A stretch of DNA of 64,000 nucleotides from Capitella teleta (taxonomy: Eukaryota; Annelida; Polychaeta; Capitellidae). Shown here one piece after another: positions 27,001 through 43,200 of the stretch. Each line of letters begins with the position of its first letter. Position 1 is the stretch's first letter. Made by a program: the position numbers and the translations under genes. The DNA is taken from contig KB304715.1 in the NCBI GenBank assembly GCA_000328365.1, positions 5,447-69,446 on the forward strand, written 5' to 3'. The notes under the pieces are model-generated. The model ran no database searches and was not told the origin of the DNA. It worked only from the letters and a program-made list of their open reading frames with translations.

Positions 27001-28052
27001 CCCCAAAAAAAAAAACAAAAAACAACAAATAACATAAAAAAAACAACAACAACAAATAACATAAAAAAAAAAAAAAAAAATCAATGGTGTCTATAGTCCA
27101 AATTTGCATTCCTTCTTAACTAACTCCATTTCTGTTATATGCCGTAACACCTGTAGAACCAAATGAAGGACTTGATTTGACCGTCAACGGATATTTATTA
27201 GCCCGACTTCTCACACAATTCCCATTACATAATTGTTCACCAGAGTGTGTTATTGATGTTTATCTTTGTGTTTTCGTTTATTTTAAGGGTGCCAACAGAG
27301 CATGTCATTTATGAGGCTAATGCTAGAGGAGCACTGAGAATTATAAACAGTGTCGACCTTAGTGAACGAACCAGTGATTCGTTTGATGATCTATCTGGGC
27401 CCTTTTACCTGTCACTATTCTCAGAAATCGTTGAAGGTAATTTCTTCAGAGTTAGAAAAAAATACGTAATTGATATAAAAGCAAAAAAAACAAAAACAAA
27501 AATAACAACAACAAAATCGCAGTATTAACTATTAGGCCCACAATTAAAGTGTGTCAGAGACGGCCGAAATCCCTTGTTACGTAATGGATTAATGACTGTA
27601 AGGACGCAGGCGTCGAATGACGAATGATCTGAAACTACAAATACTCAGAAATAGGGATTCTACAGTATAAACAAAAATATTCAAGTTTTACCAAGTTGGC
27701 GCAGCTCAAAGACAACATTGTGTCAATGAATGTCACGTTGGGAGAATTCGAAGTCAAGAAAAAAAAAAACAAAAAAACAAAAAAACAACAACAACAACGC
27801 CAAAACCGATTTAAAACGCAAATGATGCCATCATTAACTGAGAACATGTTCAAATTTTCGGTAATAATGAGCAAGGAATAGCAGAACACAATGTTCTTAC
27901 ACTCTGCGTGAATGACGCTGGCTGTCGTGACGAAGGAGTTTAGAGGAAGGGTGAGATTTATGCAAATGAGTTGCCATTGAAGCCAGTGGATCCGATTCGA
28001 GCACTATCTCTTGCTCAGATAGTGACGCATAAGGACGGGTTAACCGCGGCAT
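24087..28052. other. non-coding, with homopolymer tracts
   Basis: The first part is 3' UTR of the 23.6 kb gene. A G-run lies at 26526-26546, and A-rich interrupted tracts at 26995-27080 and 27759-27800. One possible isolated exon around 27288-27439 is too weak to call. No RNA gene was seen. Confidence 0.5.
26526..26546 (+). repeat. G-run with quadruplex potential
   Basis: GGAGGGGGGCGG followed by about ten more Gs. Long enough to form a G-quadruplex on the plus strand. It is also a likely site of assembly length error. Confidence 0.6.
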
Positions 28053-29379
28053 CTACTCTGGGATTGGAGATTTTCCGTTGCCATGATAAATGATGACGTC
28101 ATTCGTACAATTAATGTACAAATCCGCGACGTCTTCGTAGCCGTGATTCAACCACCAAGTGCTCAGTTGTCGATTGAACTCACACGGGAGTTGATAGAAC
28201 ATTTCACGATGGACGAGGTTGACCAAAGTATAGAAATCTTGGTCTCCTAGGTAACCACTGAGCATGAAATGTTTAGCTAGCTCTTCGATTTTCTCCTTCT
28301 CTAGGAGTGTGTTATACAAATGCGAATTCCGCATTTTCTCTAAATCAAGTAGAATGACTCCGCTATTGAAGCCTGGTAAACCGTTTGGGGGTGGATCTCC
28401 AATTATAGTACGAGGATTTTGGTGTCGGTATTCTTTGAACAAATGGCGATAAGTCGGTTGTTGTTCATTTGCGATGCCGATTAGGTGAGTGTCGTTGAAA
28501 TGGCGGAATTGGTCGTAAAGCAGTCGGATGTCTCCTAAGAATTTCAGGTCAACGTCAATCATGATAGATCTGTGGACAAATGTCGGCATCACACGATGTA
28601 TTGCGGGAGATATGTGGAAAAGAATGTTCTGAAAGTAGGGCAATTCCACTGAACTAAATAGTTCTTGCATGGAATACACTGTGTCTGCCAGCTTCTCTAT
28701 AACCTCGCTGATGTCAAATCGAATTGTCTGCAAGGAGAAATAAAGCATCAGAGGCAAGTCAATTAAGGTAGAAATTAAGGTAAACACTGACATTGAATCC
28801 CGCTGCTATCTGGTGATTCAATAAGTACGCTTCGACAGGATATTGAAAAATAGAATATAATCCGTTTTGTCTATAGGCAGGGCGAGGCAATTCAGTTTAA
28901 CCCAATTATATCATATCACTCTGTTAATTGTCTAAAAGAAATAATATTTCAATGACTTGCATACCTTGTATGAGACGGATGGATTCTCTGCCAGAATTTC
29001 TTCTGCCAGGGTATAACTCTCCTCGTCGCTAATGATATAGATGTCCATCTCGATCGTAGCGTGACGAAAGAGCGATGTCATCGTTCTGTTGAATTCATCT
29101 CGGAAGACTTCGTTTTTCGTGGCATTATTGAAAATCAAGATGACGCTGATGACTTCTTGGTCTTCGGGGCGCACTTCGGTCACCTCGAAATGTCTCCAAT
29201 CTTTGGTTTCAGGGTGTTGCTTGGTGACATGTCGGAAACCAACAAGAGAAAAACAGACAAATCCCAAAAAGCACACAATTAGAACTAAAACCCCCAGATT
29301 CTGGGGTTAAACAGACAAATCCCAAAAAGCACACAATTAGAACTAAAACCCCCAGATTCTGGGGTTTCCAGTTCGCCAT
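28053..29379 (-). CDS. XXYLT1: xyloside xylosyltransferase 1 (GT8, Notch EGF xylosylation)
   Basis: XXYLT1 is an ER type II membrane enzyme that uses UDP-xylose to add the second xylose to O-glucose on Notch-type EGF repeats. Two exons: 29379-28965 and 28727-28053, joined in phase 0 (SYK|TIRFD). Visible: ATG, signal anchor (NLGVLVLIVCFLGFVCFSLV), GT8 core with the metal-binding DVD (MIDVDLKFLGD), the family stretch GDPPPNGLPGFNSGVILLDL, LGDQDF, and the C-terminal IIYHGNGKSPIPE just before TAG. Without the duplication noted next it would be 343 residues, against 393 in human. A 58-bp tandem duplication (29251-29308 and 29309-29366) lies within the anchor and puts the ATG out of frame unless part is spliced out. 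It may be an assembly artefact. The rest of the gene is intact. Confidence 0.93.
29251..29366. repeat. 58-bp perfect tandem duplication in XXYLT1 exon 1
   Basis: Two identical adjacent 58-base copies (29251-29308, 29309-29366). Because 58 is not a multiple of three, the coding frame is broken if both are exonic. GT...AG pairs across the copies (29349-29301, 49 nt, or 29343-29301, 43 nt) would restore frame if spliced, though the donors (GTTTTA, GTTCTA) are poor. Confidence 0.95.
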
Positions 29380-30079
29380 TTTGCTTATAATAGCACAAAT
29401 AATCGTGTTATGGAAGTTGGGAATTGTTATTCAAAATGACGAAAATGTCATTAGAATTTTTTTATATCAGATCATTAATGCCAATAGGCCTGCTACAATG
29501 ACACATAATTACGGATTACAGTGCCACATCTGTTGTGCTAGTCATCAAATGCACGTTGCTATGTGTAGCATAGAATTAAAATAATAAAATTAAAACGTGG
29601 CATTATGTATATCATAACGTACATGTAATTATTTCATTGCCAATTGCGCGTAGTAAAACATAGCGACTTATTATAGCTACGTATGCGCTAGCGGTACTCA
29701 CGTACTTCGGATTCAGGGACAAAGTTACACTGTACAAGGGTTGGGAGGACGTAGATTTGTACGAGGAGTCTTTCTTCGAAAATAGTTCTTTTCAACCCAC
29801 TGAAGAAAACGCAGTTGACTGGAGATTATTAATTAAGCACCCCAATTGCTATTACCAAACAAACAGACACGCCGTGAACTCGTATTCTCAGCTGAATACC
29901 CATTAGCGGCATTTCTGCACGTTATGAAATCGGCAAATCGCTGATTGCGTTCTGATTTCTGCTCTTAAAAATGCGTTATGAATTATCCGACTAATGTTTG
30001 GTATTTAGTAGTTTGTGTTCAGTTTGGTTTTCATTTTCTCTCTATTTTATTTATTCTTCCACTTTATTTTGCTTTTATT
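29380..30079. other. divergent intergenic region XXYLT1 / RNF32
   Basis: The two genes are head to head and their start codons are 700 bases apart, so this is the shared promoter region. No further coding sequence is seen. Confidence 0.6.
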
Positions 30080-32531
<2,452 letters not shown>

Positions 32532-35500
32532 TTGTTTTAACAAAAGGTTCAAAGAATGACTTTTATGAACTTTTTGTAGACTGTTTATTGATATTGAATG
32601 TTGGTGTTATTTTTATTTCTCAACAATACATCAATTTCAATTCAACATCCAAAGCAAAAAATGGTTAAAGAAAACTGTATTTGTTTGTAAATAGCTTCTA
32701 AACATATCAGATTAGGGCAGTATATTACCTGTTGGCTGCATGTGAACTTGTTGATCTCATTATTTGACCTAATGACCCCATGTATTAATGATTCATGAAG
32801 ACTTAGTCAACCGATATTTGTTGTATTCTTCGACACCCTGTCTGAGAATGTTAATACAAAAACACTTCTAGTAAATTTCAGTATTGGCAGTGATTACTTT
32901 TAGCATACAGCATTAATTAAGACAGTATTCTCAATTACCGGTATTACCTTGAATGATTCTCCATTTTCAAAATATTTCTTCATCTAAATTTCACAAAATG
33001 ATGCATAATTAAGTGTGGAACTGTGTTATTTAACCTCAATACATGCAAAACTACTAGCATTTCCAAATTCCAGTATTCACATAAAATATGCTAGCTTCCT
33101 TTAAACAGTTATTTTGTGTCGTGAAAGAGTGCTTTTTATTATCCATATTTAATACTTGTTGCTCTGTTTCTTCTGTCTCATAAATAAAAAGAAAGAGATA
33201 ATTTCTGCAATCTTTGGAGCTTGGTTTTGTTGCGTCTAATCGACATGCAGCGACGTCACGTGACTTGTAACAACGACATTTATGCCCGAGTTCTTGATTG
33301 TAGCCACCCGAGCTGCAGTTGTAACCAGGCACGTTGGATTTTATGGAAGATCAGCTACAAGCAGCTTCAACCAGATGCTATATATAACCCCTGAGTTATA
33401 GCTCGGTGGATACAATTGAAAGTTTTCTCAATCGATCACCTCTGACAGTTAATTTTCGTTTATTAATTTTATTATACTGACCTGTATATATTTTATTCTG
33501 TCGGATTAGGTGGAGATTTTCAAATACACTAGAAGAGTATTATATTTTAATTTGATTGTGAATTAAACGGATTGTGTGAGGCATCTGCTATTTGCATATT
33601 AATAATAAGAGTAACATTTCCACGTCTCGTGTGGATGTTTGCTAATTGCATGTGCCGATTAGTGCAATTTAATGAATCGAAATGACGTCCTGATATATAT
33701 ATGATGGTTTGCAAGAAATAACCCATTCATGTGCAAAACATGCATGTCGATTATGTAATGCATTACGTGTGAGGTGATTATTATTGTGCGAGAACTGAGG
33801 TCACTCACTTTAAAATGCAGACAAAAATGCAGAAAATGGAGAGGAAAATAAATTCTGCAATTCGTAGGAATGGAACCCAGTGCACTTGGTCTCGGGCGAG
33901 GGCAGGAGGTGACAGCCGAATCAATTGTGATGTGTGATCATTATAAGCTCCTCTCTCCGTAGTTCCCCACGGTTCGGCGACCGAGGGACTTGGGTCGGAC
34001 TGTTTGCGTACGTATTCCTCAATACCTGGCGTTATCCGCACCAGAAAAATCGCCCAATGGATTATATAGTAATATACTGATGTCCACTCCCTCCGTCCAT
34101 CTTATTCCTTCTGTGTATAGGATGAGTGCATATTTGGCTGCTTTTTCATAACGTCCTTGAGTCGACGTTATGCCACCATATGTACAATTAAGAAAGGATC
34201 AACTCACGAACCTCGGATGTTGGTCCAACGTATTGAACCACTCGGATGTTGGATTGAACCGCATAATACTATATGTAATATTATATACCGCGCGGGACTG
34301 GTTTCCGAACTGCCACAGACACACTCGACAGGGTCATACTGAATTCAACTCTTTTCGAACAATTTAATGATGAGCCAAAATTGATATTTTTATTTCGTAG
34401 TGTTTGGGCATAATCTATTCCTAAATTAATTAATTAAATTAATTACCTTCACTCAGCTTGTTAAGTAACAAAGTCACCGATATCACACTGATTATATTTA
34501 TACACATGACCAGAATATTTTTTTTTTGTCCCGATGTTGAGGTTGGAAAAATATGGACAATTTTAAACGACCTTTCGGCCTACGTCTCAAATGGAAATGG
34601 AAGTTCTTTAATCTTTTATTTTTAAACCTTTGGTCTCCTCTGTAACCACTCGGATACACCGATGCAAATGCTTTCTCACCCTTAATTCTTTAACATGAGT
34701 AAACCTCACCCCTTCCACAGCGTTAATCCTACCTAGAAGCATCCAAACGTAACTGAAGTGATTAACACGATAAAAAGGAAATAACAGAATGATTACATAT
34801 CATACTCTTTATTGTTATCTTTTTTTTTTATGTGAATGGGCCAAAAAAAAGGGGCTGTGGTAAATGTTTGTAATCACGAGATATTCGAAGCTCGCCATCG
34901 TCGTCAAGGATGGCAGGGGGCAATCGATACCTGACACCCCTTGCTTGCGAGTGGACTCAGCCATCACTTGTCTCTTTGCAAACACTCTAGTTGCTATTTG
35001 AAGTAGACTGCATAATAACACGAAACCTACAATGACGAATTCGATCTGATCGAAAACTCGAGGAATAGTCATTATATGAATATTCAAATTTTAGCGAGCT
35101 AATTCCGTTGCCATGACGACTGCGGTGGATCCTGGGATAAATGATCACATGACCAAAGTGCAGCTTCGGCTGCTGCAACAGGTTAGTGATGTTTACAGCG
35201 CAAGTCAACTTGGTACTTAATTATATTACTATAGATAATAATAATAATAAGATAGCACATGTGAGAGCATCTAGTTATATTTGGGGGTTTCTGCTATTTT
35301 TTTGCCATTATTTTGGTCATGGTGTAAACGAATTGTATAGCTGGTAACACATAAAATCACAACAGTGTATTAGTTAAGACTTTTATCCACTATCAGCGAT
35401 CGAATTGGTTCATGGTTTCTAAGCTCCCACACGAATAGGATACGTACGTACCAAGATTGTTAATTTTTATTTCCCTATATGTTTGAATATAGCTTAAAAT

Positions 35501-36054
35501 GGGCATAAATGTATTAGATATAAGGCTTAATTACACCACTACACCCATTAGTTATTAATCGACGCACTTGAATTGTTCAATAATTATACAGAAGATAATT
35601 GTTTTCTTTGCTAAAAATCTAGTGCTGTGCGCATGCCCTCCATAGGGTAATAAATGCACACGTGATGTTGATATAAGGTACAATAATGTGTTTGCTCAAT
35701 GCGGAGTGTAGGTAACATTGTACGGTTTAGTGGTGATCAATAGTATCAATGTACACATATTTTTCCCCAGTAGATGTAACAACTTCTCGGCTGTTATATT
35801 ATTGTTCCATTAAATGAAAGATCTGAAACTGAGGGTGAAAGAGTCTTTGCTCAATTGAATGCGAAGCAATACATGAATTGTAAATTTATGATGCAAACTC
35901 AGTAAGATTTTTTTTTTTGTAATTGACTCCGATACACAACCATTAAATTTGCTGATCAGAAAACTAATTCAAGTGTCTGGCACGCGCGGACGCGGGGAAA
36001 ACAAATAAGCACTGATTTTTAATATTGCTTAAATGTAAGAACCTGCGTTGTAGG
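32532..36054. other. intergenic, no firm gene
   Basis: RNF32 3' UTR followed by AT-rich DNA. A TATAAATAAAAAG word near 33180 could be a polyadenylation signal. The only ORF of any interest is a short membrane-type frame near 34.8-35.1 kb, listed separately. Confidence 0.5.
34815..35072 (-). CDS. possible small single-pass membrane protein or exon
   Basis: From an in-frame ATG at 35072 the frame reads MTIPRVFDQIEFVIVGFVLL, then CSLLQIATRVFAKRQVMAES: one clear membrane helix followed by a basic stop-transfer patch. The second half (from about GVSGIDCPLP) looks non-coding and may be read through an unspliced GTGTCAGG donor. An X-box-like GTTGCCATGACGAC lies 35 bases upstream of the ATG. No family is recognised. 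Confidence 0.22.
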   Translation of the reverse strand: MTIPRVFDQIEFVIVGFVLLCSLLQIATRVFAKRQVMAESTRKQGVSGIDCPLPSLTTMASFEYLVITNIYHSPFFLAHSHKKKR

Positions 36055-36205
36055 TAGTCACATGGCCAATTGGCGAGTACGCTGGCCTCGAGGACACCGG
36101 ATTGGCGATTTGAGGTTGGATGCCTGAAGCCAGATGCCGGCGTCTTTGAGCAAGACTCTTGCTCTTTCTCTCGTCTTTATAAATGCCCAAGAGGTTTCAT
36201 GAGTG
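36055..36205 (+). mobile_element. tRNA-derived SINE, family B
   Basis: A tRNA-like head (TGGCCAATTGGCGAGTACGC, then GCTGGCCTCGAGGACACCGG and B-box-like GGTTGGATGCC) is followed by TTTGAGCAAGACTCTTGCTC, a sequence common in the bodies of marine-invertebrate SINEs. It is unlike family A. Ends are not clear. Confidence 0.5.
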
Positions 36206-37269
36206 AACTGCTCAATGGAATGAAATTGAATGCAAACGATCGACTTTTGGATGCATGTTATTTAAGTTTTTACATATTAACACGTGGTAGAAGTTCACAA
36301 AACCGATTATAGTAATTATAGTAACCTGGATAATTGACTCATTCAATCTCAGTGGTGGATCGTTTCACACCAAGGGCAAAGAGCGCAATTGGTGGATGAA
36401 TATAATACATTATGATATATTATTAATTATATGTATTATATAATATATTCATTCACCGATGGCATTCCGATTGAAGAGACCATACTTTGATATTATGATA
36501 AGTATGATCGGGACTGTAATGGAGGCTTTCAAATCAACGAGTTTAATCATCTTGATTTATGGGTTACACTTTGAGCACGTACGTGGATATTGCGCGATTA
36601 TTATTTATTCAACTTATTCGAAATGTTGAGAATTTAATATGACATGTGCATGTTTGCCATTGCGACACCCCTGTCACAAACTATTTGCCAGATCAATACA
36701 CCGCCCATTTTATAAGCGGCACAATAGTGAAATTAACTCCAAGGTTTAGACTCATAACTCTGTCAAATCTTCTCATAGGACAAGGAATCTGTTGTGAGCT
36801 GCACCTGTCAGTGCAGGTGTTAATCAATACTGATTGAAATGCATTAATGTGGCACATAAAAGGTGAATCATTTGCTCAATTTATGAATGCATGCGCCCGG
36901 CGTGTGGCGGCATTGACGGGTGGTATTATGAGATCGATTACGTCCATCAAGATAATGACATCTACAAAGTGCTGTTGCTGGCTTTTTTAGGTCATGTTAT
37001 ATTATCTGTTATGATCAATTTGGTAGGAATTGAGTCTGTTGTACAGGGTGGCTTAGAAGCATATAATTATACCAAAACATGAATCATTGAGATGCACATG
37101 CGTTTGGAAGACTCTGTAGTATGAATACTATATATAATAATGCTAAACTCATTCTAGAAACTGCAAGAATCGAGGAATGGAAGTCGATTATCATCGTCGT
37201 GTAAGTACCAAAGATGAACAAACAATGCAATCATTGATTATGTAATCTACAGCTAACAACGATAACGGC
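36206..37269. other. promoter side of the 37.3 kb gene
   Basis: AT-rich. An exon-like ATGGAAGTCGATTATC...CGT|GTAAGT ends at 37200 with a perfect donor and may be the 5' leader exon of the following gene; its short frame does not join in phase, so it is probably untranslated. Confidence 0.4.
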
Positions 37270-40200
37270 ATGGAGCAGACTGTTCGCTTGCACCAAGCAA
37301 TGCTTCGGCGACAGGAGTTGATGGATAAAATCAAGGTATAAATCTGTCCTTCAGAGCTGCCTGCCAATTAATAATCATACAATTCTATTTGTAGCACGAG
37401 CAGGCTCTGCAGGAAGACCCAAAGAGGCCCAGATCCTATGTGACACGACGAGATCGACACTCGCCTCCTCCCTCACGAAGAGCTGGTTCATTACCACCGG
37501 AATTCAAGCATGGTAATTAAGATATTTATTCGATTATATAAGGGAGCCGGCCTCCTTGTGAATTATCTTGCGGGGACATCATGGCTATAACAATATGTTC
37601 ATGAGTATAGAGTCAGTCTTCAGTTCAGTCGCGATTTGTTGCTTAATAAGGACATAATTTATCTTAAAGGATAGCGATATGGTATTATATATGATCTTAT
37701 TTTCTTATGAAATCTATTCAGTGAAACACGAAGGTTGGCGTGGATCTCATTTATCTTCAGATTTGTCAATTTCCAGGCGATTTGAGGGACCTTCCTTATA
37801 AAATGGAATGTACGATTTTGTGGTTATAATTGGAAAACCCCAAGGAACCCCAATTCTGTTTCTAGATCTAGTGTCTTAACGTAAATCCAGGGGGTCTAAG
37901 ATGATCACTCCACCAGGCCAAATTATAAATTGGTCGTTTGGAAGCTTTCACGATGCCGCAAATGCGGTGCTGAGGTTCGGCTCTGACCTAAGAACTCTTC
38001 GCCATCGCCATACAGTAAATTGAGTAACTCTGTGGCCTCCAGGGATCTGGGAGATTTCGGATCACACCAGGCACACAGGTTCCCTGGAGGTTGATTGCTC
38101 ATCTCCTCAACAATCAGCAGATAGCGGTGACTGAACTACATTCCAGGAGACAGAAATGTCTACCAATTCATCGCACGGATCAAATTCGGGAGCCAAGAGC
38201 CAGTGACCATATTCTGATAGAAAACATCATGACGCTCGCTTAACACCGTGTAGTGTGCGTTTTCAGCAAACTCGAACAACATATTTTGTCCTCGATCTTC
38301 CCCAATCGATGATTTCACGTGCAGCATTGATCTCTCTCAAATTGAACACTCTTGGGGCAGGTAAAAGCAATGCTCACCTCACAACACCTGCCTCGATCAG
38401 CAGTCGAACGCAGAACTCGGAGCAACTCTTGTCAGGGTAATGTGGGACATGCTACTGCATGACAGTCCCTGCTTGTTTGACGAGCTCATCGTTTCTTCGT
38501 TCTGCCTTGCTAATCGGCGAACATTTTTATCATACCATCACAAAAATGCAGCAATGATGATTCCAATATTAATAATAATATGTTGATTAGTCGCATGTCT
38601 TTACTGTTCAGTGTACAAATAGTTATAATTATATAAATCACCATAAAAGTCTGGTCTATGCATATTCTGCCACCAGATACTACGAATTTTTATCGTATAT
38701 TTACAGTAACCACCAACAAAATAAGAAAAAGTTAAGCACTTTTAATTAAAACATCACACTTCACTCACTACTTCGCATACCACGTGCCAAATCGATGAGT
38801 CGATATGTTTATTTTGTTGGTGAAAAAAACCCCAAGACCAATGTGTGGGTCTATACTCGAATATACGAAAAAAAAGAGAAGAAAACTGAATGGCGAATTT
38901 ACTTGTCATCGTTGATTTTGTTATCACTTATGTCCATAAATTTAGAATATGCATCTTGATACTGCACTTAAAACCTATCAGAGCTACGACACAACGCATT
39001 GGGCTTGTGTTTCAGTCAGTATTCAACACATAATGCACACATAAATACCTCAATACATGTAATTACAAGTATCCTACATAGTGCTCAAACCTATACTTGT
39101 CGATTTGATACCATTTGCACCCGAAATAAAAATGTTTGGTGGTGGTGGGGGGGATGCTAATCTATGGACCCTAGTAAACATTATTACGAATATTTCCATG
39201 GCAAGATGACACACTGATAGCAGATGAAATTGATTGGAATGATACCCCTACAAGTGCTCTATTTGCTGACTGGCGGATTCATGAACTGGACTACTAGTAC
39301 CAAGAAGCCCCCTGGAGCGTGGAGTTGCATGACCCAAGCACAAGACAGTGGTCACCAAAACGGACACAGCGTATCAATCCCAGAACGAATGCGTCATCCA
39401 GCCGAACAAAACAAGGTCCACCTTGGATCGACCCAGTTCTGGATGCCCTCAAGTGGCAGCAATCATGCTAAAGAATCCGGCGAGCTCACGTCCAGGACTG
39501 CCTCAAGACAACTATCCTGACGACATGTGCGACAGTGAAGGACTATGACCGATCAAAATTGGCGGATGAGTTCAAAATCGGCCCAGAAAGTGAAAATTGG
39601 AGGCTCAAATCCCATAAAAAGACCCTATCTCGGATTGTGAATGCAATGGAATCCGAGTGTCTCAGGAAGAGAGTGATCACCCGGCTATACTGTCTGCAAA
39701 GATTTCTGACAGGAAAAAATTCGACTCAAGAAATCTGATCTGGCATAATCCGACCGAAAACTCTAATCTGTAGTACGCGAAATATCACGTTGATGAGATG
39801 CTCACACTGAATGTGGCACTGAATCAGTCCAAGAGGCGCAATTCGTATGCACCTTATATCAAAATGATAATGAAACAGCGAAGCAGTTGTAGGGTGTGCA
39901 CCATATGGAATATTCGTGAATATTCAGGCGGGACCTTCGTTCCTTTAGTGCCCACCACTAACGTGTTTATACATAAACTTGGCTGCCCCTCCAGATTCAA
40001 TATTAGTAGACCATAATGACTTATTACCTAAAGATAAGAGAGTTTGTATTTCCGCCATAATAAATTATGTCCTCACTTCCTTGAATACGTGGTTATTGTG
40101 TTGTATGGCGGCAGGTCTATAATTGTATGCCCTACAACCCCGACCAAAACCTACTACAGGTATGTACTTGAAGAACCACTACACAGCTCTGTTGGTACAA

Positions 40201-43200
40201 AAAGCCAGTTGCCCATGACAACCACTGAGTTTGTGTTGGTTTTGATAGCATAATGAGCTTTGCGTCCTCAGAGCGTCTTCAGTGAAGGGTTGGTGCTCAG
40301 CATGCGTGTTTTATGACCTGCTTTGGTGGTTAATTGATACAGGTACAAATTTCTCGGTCTGTGGCGAAATAAAAGTGACCCATATCTCGTATGAGGAGGT
40401 AACCGGGAGATTACCTATTGTTTTTGAGGACGGCACGTAAATCAATAGAAAACATATTTGGCACTTGCATTATGCATAGATATCAATTAGTATTTCTCAT
40501 GCAAGAACAACGTATAGGAATTCAGTACCATTGTTCATATGGGGTGAGAGACCCCGGACTTTGATTTCCATTTACTCTTCGATCAATCCCAAGGGTTGTT
40601 TATCCTTTATGTACCATAGCAACCAGATGTTGATTATGGCGGACGGCTCTTACGTCACACCCAAAGTCCAATGCCACTTGTACACTTTGATCTACGACCT
40701 TCCAAACGAGCAGCGGCTGAGGGAATGCCTGATTTCACAAAGAGGCACTCTATATCCAGTGAACATGTTTTGATGTTCAATGACCTTCAAACATGCCATG
40801 ACACTTCTGTCAAGATTCACAGGAGTAAATCTCAGTTTTCACATTTTAAGGAAGGCCCCATCCAATATCGCATAGAAAATAATAATATGAAGATAATTGT
40901 TTCTACGCTAATCTATAGGTGCCTTTTTGAGGGGTTGATCCTCTGTTATCAGATATATTATTCTATGCACCGTTTTAATGGTTTTCCTTAGATGTCTTTT
41001 GTACCTAGTGCGCAATTATAGGTATTTGTAGTTATTAATTGTGTTGAGTAAAATGTCATATCATGTCTGAACTGATTGAGGCCTTCACATTGCTGAGGGT
41101 AGAGAACTATTTTCCCGGTCTAATTACTTTGCCTATTCACGTGTCACGTGTGTCTCTGTAACGATGCGTGTTACTCGATCATGAGTAAACATAACATCCA
41201 TGTTATGTACGTGAGCCGAATTGAAAAACAAAATCAAAGGTTAACAGGTACGTTTCTGCTATTGGTAAATCTTTTGTGATGAGATCTGCTTACTCTGCAG
41301 TATTATCATGAATTGGCGATGATCAACAAATCTCATGTGATCACTTCATGTATTCTATCATAATTATATCATCTGCGCAACTTCATGTAGTTCTACCATG
41401 ACACATAGCCCCAAAGAACGGGGAAAAGATTCGCCCCCAAACAGATGCTGCATGATCAAAAACCCCAGCACCGAAAACCCGTTGAGCAAACTTTCCACGA
41501 TTTCGAAATTTCGAGTATTTACACGTTTATATACATGCATTAGTTAGAAACTGTCACTCGAATGAATCTCTATGTATTTGCACAAGCCCCACCTTGACCT
41601 GCTCAACGCAGCTCATCAATATTTTCAGCATTTAAGAGCCAAGAAATACTAACCAGACAACGCATAAGCACCCACGAAGGTTACTTCATTATCAGTGAGC
41701 AAGTGATGAGAATTTAAACGGTCAGTTGTAAATCAATATCATGCAATGTGGTGCCACTCCTCTTCGATCAGTGGGGCCGTCGCTAGGTGTCAGGATAAGT
41801 GGGCTTAACCCTCACCCCCCCCTTACACTCTTGAGTGAATAGTTTTATGGCAAAGAATTCAACACGCAGCAAACAAAATGATATGAAGTTTGAGCAGGGA
41901 ACACAGTGACATCTTTTCACTTGGATTTATTTCTTTGGATATGCCACTCGGATAATGATCTCATACAGCCGTGGTTCCCGCTGGCGCCCAAGTGAGTACT
42001 TTCATTTGGGGTAATTCCTAATGGTTTGTGGACCATAGAGAGCGAGTGAGGTGACCTACTGCAGGTGGTTTTCAACCGATAGAACCCACTTTCTCCCCAG
42101 ACCAGATGGTATTTCCCGAAAATAAAGCACCCAGTAGCTCTGTGGGAGAATAATCCAATGAGCAGCTTTCTCCAGGGAAACTTTTGACACTGGTCCGAAT
42201 TTCCTCCCTGGCTCCCATGTGACTGTCTTTCCGTCTACACGTGAGCGCCTAGGCATGGCTTGAAAAAGGTTCGCATTTATTCAAATCAAAGAGAATGTAC
42301 CTCTGTTTATATAGTTACCGGGAGTTTACAACGGCGAATGAATGGCACGCATTTTGACCATTTCATTAAATCATATAATTATCGGCTTTCAACAAATACT
42401 TTTCGTCGTGTTTTAGAATTTCCACGAGTTTCCAATCACAACTTTGTTTAACATTAACAACGAAAGTCTTCAACTGAAATGCACTGAAACACATCTCAAT
42501 CTCCATTCCCAGCTCCTTTATAACTAAGAACAATTTAACCAGGTTGACGTTGTTCAAGATTAGAATACATACTTATCGCCAAGTTAAACACCGAGTGATC
42601 TTTGGAGGCGGATATTCTTTCAATTCGTTTCTCAGAATCGCCACCAACGTTAGCTCGCACGTGAGGCTGCCACCTTTGGCACACTCGAATATATCTTCCG
42701 ATTCTGTTTGTTTATAACACTTTTGACAACGGATAATGTTGCTAAGTAGATTATCAACAACTGTCACTCGAGTTAAAGCAACTACTTTGAAGTGTCAACT
42801 GGGGTTCCAGAGACACAGAGACAAGGCCATAGTATGCGACGATTAATTAGCTATAAATATGTCTCTGCACTTATCGTTAATTGAGATGGTATCGCGATAA
42901 TGATCATATCGAAACCAATGTTTCACAATGAACGTCCCGATGACGTCTATTTGGCAAGTCTCACGTTGCATTCTGGGTAAAATGTCAAAGGTCAACAGCA
43001 TAAACCGTTCGAGGTCATCTGGTAATTAAGAGGTAATTATGTGCTTACACTCAATTACACACTACTTATTATTTATCGACCTTTCTTCATACCATCAAAA
43101 TATATCAGAGTTCTTGCAATTACTGAATATATCATTCACGAACACAGGTGAAGAATTATTTAGGGTTCTGCTGAGGGTTTATGTGTGGCAACTGAATAAG

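Noticed and set aside
27247-27528. Frame with VPTEHVIYEANARGALRIIN and a donor at about 27439
   Set aside because: One isolated stretch with a weak acceptor, no family match and no partner exon; too little to call an exon.
42056-42767. Two minus-strand frames, one with CxxC-type cysteines
   Set aside because: They do not join in phase, lack clear splice sites and match no domain; left as intron sequence.
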